A DNA stretch of 54,878 nucleotides from NCBI GenBank assembly GCA_946554445.1, contig CAMNSD010000029.1, positions 1 through 54,878 of the forward strand, written 5' to 3'. Below, piece by piece: positions 51,374 to 54,878 of this stretch. The DNA is from an uncultured Lachnospiraceae bacterium. GTDB lineage: Bacteria; Bacillota; Clostridia; Lachnospirales; Lachnospiraceae. The stretch's first letter is position 1, and each line of letters opens with the position of its first letter. A model generated the notes under the pieces. The model saw only the letters and a list, made by a program, of their open reading frames with translations. It ran no database searches and was not told the origin of the DNA. The position numbers and the translations under genes are program-made.

Positions 51374-52921
51374 CTATTTGATCTCAACAGTGATCGGCAC
51401 CGTGGAATCCACCATGCCTTTTTCTCCGGTATCGTGATTATAAAAAGAAAATATCATCTTTGCCCGATAATTTCCCGCCGCAAGTGTGCTCCCATCCTCC
51501 GGCGCCAGCTTCAGATCCTGAATGTGATAGCCCACGGGGATGCGTCCGGAACGGTAGACCTCCACATCCTGACCGGCGCTGTCCGTCATATACAGCACCG
51601 CCACAAAATCGTAGTTGGCCCCTCTGTTGGGATTCTTAATCACATACGGTTCACTTCTTGCCGTCATTGTTCCGGCATCGACCAAGAGTGTCTTTGGCAC
51701 TTCATAGCTTGCCTTGTTCTCATTCGTCCTCTCGCCCACCTCAACATCCTCATTCGGGATGATCGCCGCATCCGCCATGACGGGGACATAGTCCTCCGGC
51801 GGCAGCGGGGGATTAATCAGCATCCATAAGATGAGGGCGACCCAGGGCAGACACGGCCAGAGCCAGGGAAGGAACAGGCCACAGCTTTTTCCGCTGACGC
51901 TGCACCGCTCGGCCAGGCCCTGATTCTCGCCCACGAACATACCGACATACCGACCGCCATGCATTTCCAGGACGGCCTCGCAGCAGTGGATCTCTCCCTC
52001 GTTCACCGCGCAGAATCCCGCCGCCAGCGGGCAGTTTCCCGCCTTTATGATGCCGTCCACGGACAGGTTGTACACACTTCCCTTCAGGCATCCGAAAAAT
52101 CCGATCTCCGTCATGTCTTTTCCGCAGAGTACAAAGCCCCTGATCCGGTGTCCCTCGCCGTCAAAGGTCCCGCAGAAAGGATGCTGTCTGTCGCATCCGA
52201 GGGACGGGATCTTCTTTCCGTGGAAATCCAGGTCAGCGGTCAGCCTGCAGTCCGCGTTCGCCGCTTCCGGCTCGCCCCGGTTTACCCTGTCCATAAACGC
52301 GAGCAGTTCTTTCTCCGTCCCGATCATCACGGTCTCTTTCCTGTTCTTTTTTACAACGCGGGTTCTGCCCGGCGCATCCTTTCGTCCGGAGAGGTCGAAA
52401 TACTCTATGTCATTATCATCATCAAAATCATAGTCATAATCATCGTCAAAATCATAGTCAAAGTCATCATCAGAACCCTTCAAATGAACTGCTATGGGAT
52501 CATAACGCCATGTCTCCTCTAAGAAATCCATCCTTGCCGCGTTTTCCCGCTCAAACACATCAAAATTCCATTGCAGGTTCTGCCCGATCTGCTCCGGCTC
52601 CGCCGCCTTCACTGCCAGTCCGAGATTTCTGTCACGGTATTGTTTTAATTTTTTGTCTTTTTTTACCAGAAAAAAGCAGCGGCTGACCTTTCCGCTGTCT
52701 AAGGCGGCAAAACCGTCCTTTTGTTTTTTGCGGGCTGACCCGCGTTTCCATCTGCGCACCGTGCTCCTGGTAAAGCAGTGCAGCGCCTCGCCCTTGTTGT
52801 CGTAGATGAATCCGGCGTTCTCGCTCTTTCCTGCCCCGATCTTTACTGCCGCATAACAGTTTTGTGTCTTTCCTTCATTCCGGTATGCGAAACCGCCTTC
52901 CAGCTTTGCTTTTCTGCCCAT
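51374..52921 (-). CDS. GLUG-like, Asp-rich, single-pass membrane protein
   Basis: About 515 residues. Near the N-terminus three 20-residue repeats of GLUG type occur (GFAYRNEGKTQNCYAAVKI, GFIYDNKGEALHCFTRSTV, GFAALDSGKVSRCFFLVKK). An unusual run of Asp, Tyr and Phe follows around residues 155-172. A second GLUG-like block comes next (GTFDGEGHRIRGFVLCGK, GFFGCLKGSVYNLSVDG, GFCAVNEGEIHCCEAVLE). One membrane segment (LFLPWLWPCLPWVALILWML) lies near residue 365, followed by an outside beta domain of about 130 residues. There is no signal peptide, so the long N-terminal part is probably cytoplasmic, which is odd for GLUG repeats. The start is 52921 (AAGGAG upstream) or TTG 52942. Confidence 0.7.
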   Translation of the reverse strand: MGRKAKLEGGFAYRNEGKTQNCYAAVKIGAGKSENAGFIYDNKGEALHCFTRSTVRRWKRGSARKKQKDGFAALDSGKVSRCFFLVKKDKKLKQYRDRNLGLAVKAAEPEQIGQNLQWNFDVFERENAARMDFLEETWRYDPIAVHLKGSDDDFDYDFDDDYDYDFDDDNDIEYFDLSGRKDAPGRTRVVKKNRKETVMIGTEKELLAFMDRVNRGEPEAANADCRLTADLDFHGKKIPSLGCDRQHPFCGTFDGEGHRIRGFVLCGKDMTEIGFFGCLKGSVYNLSVDGIIKAGNCPLAAGFCAVNEGEIHCCEAVLEMHGGRYVGMFVGENQGLAERCSVSGKSCGLFLPWLWPCLPWVALILWMLINPPLPPEDYVPVMADAAIIPNEDVEVGERTNENKASYEVPKTLLVDAGTMTARSEPYVIKNPNRGANYDFVAVLYMTDSAGQDVEVYRSGRIPVGYHIQDLKLAPEDGSTLAAGNYRAKMIFSFYNHDTGEKGMVDSTVPITVEIK

Positions 52922-52942
52922 GATGACTGTACTCCTTGCCAA

Positions 52943-54878
52943 CTATTTTCCTGTGTCCTGCTGCGGCTCAGGCTCATCAGATTCTACACCTACTGTGATC
53001 GTTCCCAGCCGCGTCCATTGGGTAATGCTGTTTTCCAATCCCTGCTTCCTGCCAAGCGGCATGAAATACAAGGTTCCCACGGTCGCTTTTCCCGCGCCGT
53101 CTGCACCTTTTTTATTATACGCGGTGGCAAGCGTCAGTGTCCTCGTCAGTGTTTCATAGTTTGTATCCGTATCGTCCTGCGCCTTCCGAAAACTTCCTGT
53201 AATACTCTCATACCCCGTCTGGCGGGTATAAGCAAGCTGCGCCTTGATACCGGCGTTGGAATGGTTCGTCACCTGAATCCGGTTGATCGAAGTTTCCGTA
53301 GCATCAAGCGCTTCGCCTGTTTCGCTGTCATACACCTTCCATCCCCCGCCTGTCACACTCTGATGCGCCGTCGCGTCCCATGTGCTGTTTTCATAGCAGA
53401 AGGTCATCGCGCCCCACTCCACATCCACGGAGTAGACTACACTGTCCGCCGTATGGGCGCGCACTTCTATATCCGTGTCGGCATAGTCCGCCGCCGTCGG
53501 GTCGATGCCTTTGATCGTCGTCCATCTGGCATAATAAATCTTGTTGCCGATGTCGGCTGCGGAAATGTCTGTCACCCTGCTTCCCGCATAATCCGCGCTC
53601 TCGTACCACCCGTCGAATATGTACCCCTGCTTCGTGGGTATGGGCAGTGTCAGCCCCTTGCCTCTGGTATAGTCCGTATAAATATTCTCATTCGGTATCG
53701 TGCCGCCGTCTATATTGTAGGTCACGGTGTAGGTATTGACCGTCCACTTTGCGTAATAGGTCTTGTTCCCGTAGTCTGTTGTATAAATGCCCGCCACTTT
53801 GTTTCCCGTAAACCAAGGATTCTCATACCACCCGTCAAAGGTGTATCCCGTTTTCTCAGGGATGGGCAGCGAAAGCCCCACACCCTCGGTATAGCCCGCA
53901 TAAGCGCCCTCATCCGCTATCGTGCCGCCGTCCGCGCTGTAGGTCACGGTGTAGGTATTTGCCACCCACTTCGCGTAATAGGTCTTGTCCCCCGTTTCGT
54001 CCGCGGAAATGCCTCTCACATTGCTTCCCGCATAATCTGTACTCTCATACCAACCGTCAAAGGTAAACCCCCGCTTCGTGGGTGTGGGCAGTTCCGGCAG
54101 CCCCTCTCCCACAGTGTATTCTGTATACCAGCTCTCATCCGTTATGCTCCCACCGTCTGCGTTGTAGGTTACGGTGTAGGTATTTGCCGTCCACTTCGCG
54201 TAATAGATCCTCTCTCCGTAGTCGGCGGGTGAAAGAACCTCCACCGGCGCGCCGCTCAAGTCCGCATTCTCATACCACCCGTCAAACAGGTAACCCGGCT
54301 TCTTGGGGATGGGCAGCGCAAGCTCCTCTCCCTCCGTATAGGAGGCTGTCGGACTGCCCCCACCCGGCAGCATGCCGCCGTCTGTGTTGTAGATCAGGTT
54401 GTAGATATGATCAAAAATACACTGCGCATAACCGCTTTCACTCCATGCCCTCCTATAGCTTAGCACCGCGCCCTCCGGGACATGGATGCCCTGACCGGAT
54501 TCTGCGGCAAATCCGCAGTCGGCAAAAGCGCCGGCGTCAAGCAGCGGAGGGGTTGTCCCGAGCATCGTCACCTCCTTCAGACTGCCGCATCCCTGAAACG
54601 CCCCAGTCTCTATGTATGTCACGCCGTCACTTATGACAGCCTGCGTTATATTCTCTTTATTCGTGTTTTCGCTATTGCTGATCCAGTCCGCCATCCCGGC
54701 ATCGGATAAAATCATCAGCACGCCGTCGTCAAGCGTCCAGTCTGTGCTGCCTTCTGTATTCCCGTCGTCTTGCGGCCCCTCTGTGCCGCCTTCTGTATTC
54801 CCGTCGTCCTGCGGCCCCTCTGCGCCGCCTGCGCTATTCCCGTCGTCCTGCGGCCCCTCTGTGCCGCCTGCGCTATTC
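52943..54878 (-). CDS. LRR/InlB B-repeat surface protein, truncated at the window edge
   Basis: The frame stays open to the right edge, so the N-terminus is missing. In order it shows Pro/Gly/Asp-rich 14-residue repeats (54730-54878), a BspA-type leucine-rich start (STDWTLDDGVLMILSDAGM, VISDGVTYIETGAFQGCGSL), and four InlB B-type repeats of about 70 residues ending FDGWYE...YYAKW. A C-terminal beta-rich domain of about 200 residues ends in EPEPQQDTGK, with no LPXTG signal or membrane segment. Anchoring must come from another part or from partner proteins. It is followed directly by the GLUG-like gene. Confidence 0.82.
   Translation of the reverse strand, partial: NSAGGTEGPQDDGNSAGGAEGPQDDGNTEGGTEGPQDDGNTEGSTDWTLDDGVLMILSDAGMADWISNSENTNKENITQAVISDGVTYIETGAFQGCGSLKEVTMLGTTPPLLDAGAFADCGFAAESGQGIHVPEGAVLSYRRAWSESGYAQCIFDHIYNLIYNTDGGMLPGGGSPTASYTEGEELALPIPKKPGYLFDGWYENADLSGAPVEVLSPADYGERIYYAKWTANTYTVTYNADGGSITDESWYTEYTVGEGLPELPTPTKRGFTFDGWYESTDYAGSNVRGISADETGDKTYYAKWVANTYTVTYSADGGTIADEGAYAGYTEGVGLSLPIPEKTGYTFDGWYENPWFTGNKVAGIYTTDYGNKTYYAKWTVNTYTVTYNIDGGTIPNENIYTDYTRGKGLTLPIPTKQGYIFDGWYESADYAGSRVTDISAADIGNKIYYARWTTIKGIDPTAADYADTDIEVRAHTADSVVYSVDVEWGAMTFCYENSTWDATAHQSVTGGGWKVYDSETGEALDATETSINRIQVTNHSNAGIKAQLAYTRQTGYESITGSFRKAQDDTDTNYETLTRTLTLATAYNKKGADGAGKATVGTLYFMPLGRKQGLENSITQWTRLGTITVGVESDEPEPQQDTGK
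53520..54403 (-). repeat. Four InlB B-type protein repeats
   Basis: Four units of about 70 residues, each with TVTYN-DGG, a P-KKGY-FDGWYE core and a YYAKW end, are encoded at 53520-54403. They are diverged at the DNA level (not exact copies), which points to an old expansion. Confidence 0.8.
54730..54878 (-). repeat. 42-bp tandem repeats encoding a 14-residue Gly/Asp/Pro-rich unit
   Basis: At least three near-identical 42-bp copies run to the window end. The unit encodes TEGPQDDGNSAGG, with alternation of NSAGG and NTEGG. Near identity suggests ongoing copy-number change. The array probably continues outside the window. Confidence 0.7.

Noticed and set aside
52778..54232. Long plus-strand frame opposite the InlB-repeat gene
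   Set aside because: Its apparent repeats are the reverse of the InlB B-repeats. The minus strand shows the genuine FDGWYE/YYAKW motifs.
54730..54878. CRISPR array
   Set aside because: The 42-bp repeats are contiguous and in frame within a surface-protein gene.

Overview
The window looks like chromosome of an anaerobic gut-type Clostridia, most likely a Lachnospiraceae. The reasons are the family content (CD1871A CXXC protein, DUF6171, DUF1538, DUF4179 anti-sigma factor, Rpn-type nuclease remnant, GH51 arabinofuranosidase, several chemoreceptors), low-GC Gram-positive ribosome binding sites (AGGAGG-like) and a ferredoxin-rich, strictly anaerobic style of redox gene. The genus is inference. 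No rRNA, complete tRNA, CRISPR array or intact transposase was seen.

Bases 1 to about 10,850 are an AT-rich accessory zone, mostly single genes on the minus strand: a YafQ/DinJ toxin-antitoxin pair, a flavodoxin-like protein, a P-loop kinase, a GNAT acetyltransferase, an isochorismatase-like hydrolase and a leader-peptide-like small protein. It is littered with remnants: a truncated second antitoxin, a DUF6061-like pseudogene, a C39-peptidase-like pseudogene, a winged-helix fragment and an unidentified broken gene. Two copies of a sequence ending in a tRNA-Leu-like 3' end (746-781 and 2268-2303) look like attachment sites of mobile elements. Inside the zone sits a tidy alkylation-damage operon (6156-8762): AlkA-like glycosylase, free-standing Ada zinc domain, ABM-family protein, Ogt methyltransferase and a SAM methyltransferase, with a divergent AraC regulator.

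From about 11 kb onward the sequence reads as ordinary chromosome. 12.6-14.9 kb carries a compact redox module (TlpA lipoprotein, CD1871A CXXC peptide, membrane polyferredoxin). 15.1-24.5 kb holds a DJ-1/PfpI protein, a GGDEF/degenerate-EAL/LamG fusion, DUF6171, GH51 AbfA, a glutamine-amidotransferase-type hydrolase, and an apparent three-gene operon of an RR-SARP-like regulator, an NdpA-like nucleoid protein and a DUF2974 lipase-like protein. 24.6-35 kb contains an AGCS symporter, an MCP, a MATE exporter, an ECF sigma/anti-sigma pair, a ferredoxin-type aldo/keto reductase, a ZIP transporter, a second MCP and a YjbR protein.

35.3-39.7 kb is a nitrogen block: DUF1538 membrane protein, a double P-II-like protein and glutamine synthetase, all on the plus strand, followed by a 3 x 58 bp hairpin repeat and a terminator. 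39.7-50.5 kb carries a wHTH/membrane-protein pair, an Rpn pseudogene, oleate hydratase with an N-terminal hydrophobic extension and a TetR regulator, an NSS transporter, a third MCP, RlmD-type methyltransferase and two small unknown genes.

The right end (50.8-54.9 kb) is a minus-strand surface locus: a repeat-rich LRR/InlB-B-repeat protein running off the window, a GLUG-like protein with an Asp-rich stretch and a membrane segment, and a small membrane-anchored beta-sandwich protein. The best candidates for undescribed biology are this locus, the TlpA/CD1871A/polyferredoxin relay, the GGDEF-EAL-LamG fusion, the DUF1538/double P-II/GlnA block and the double-hairpin repeat family found at three loci.
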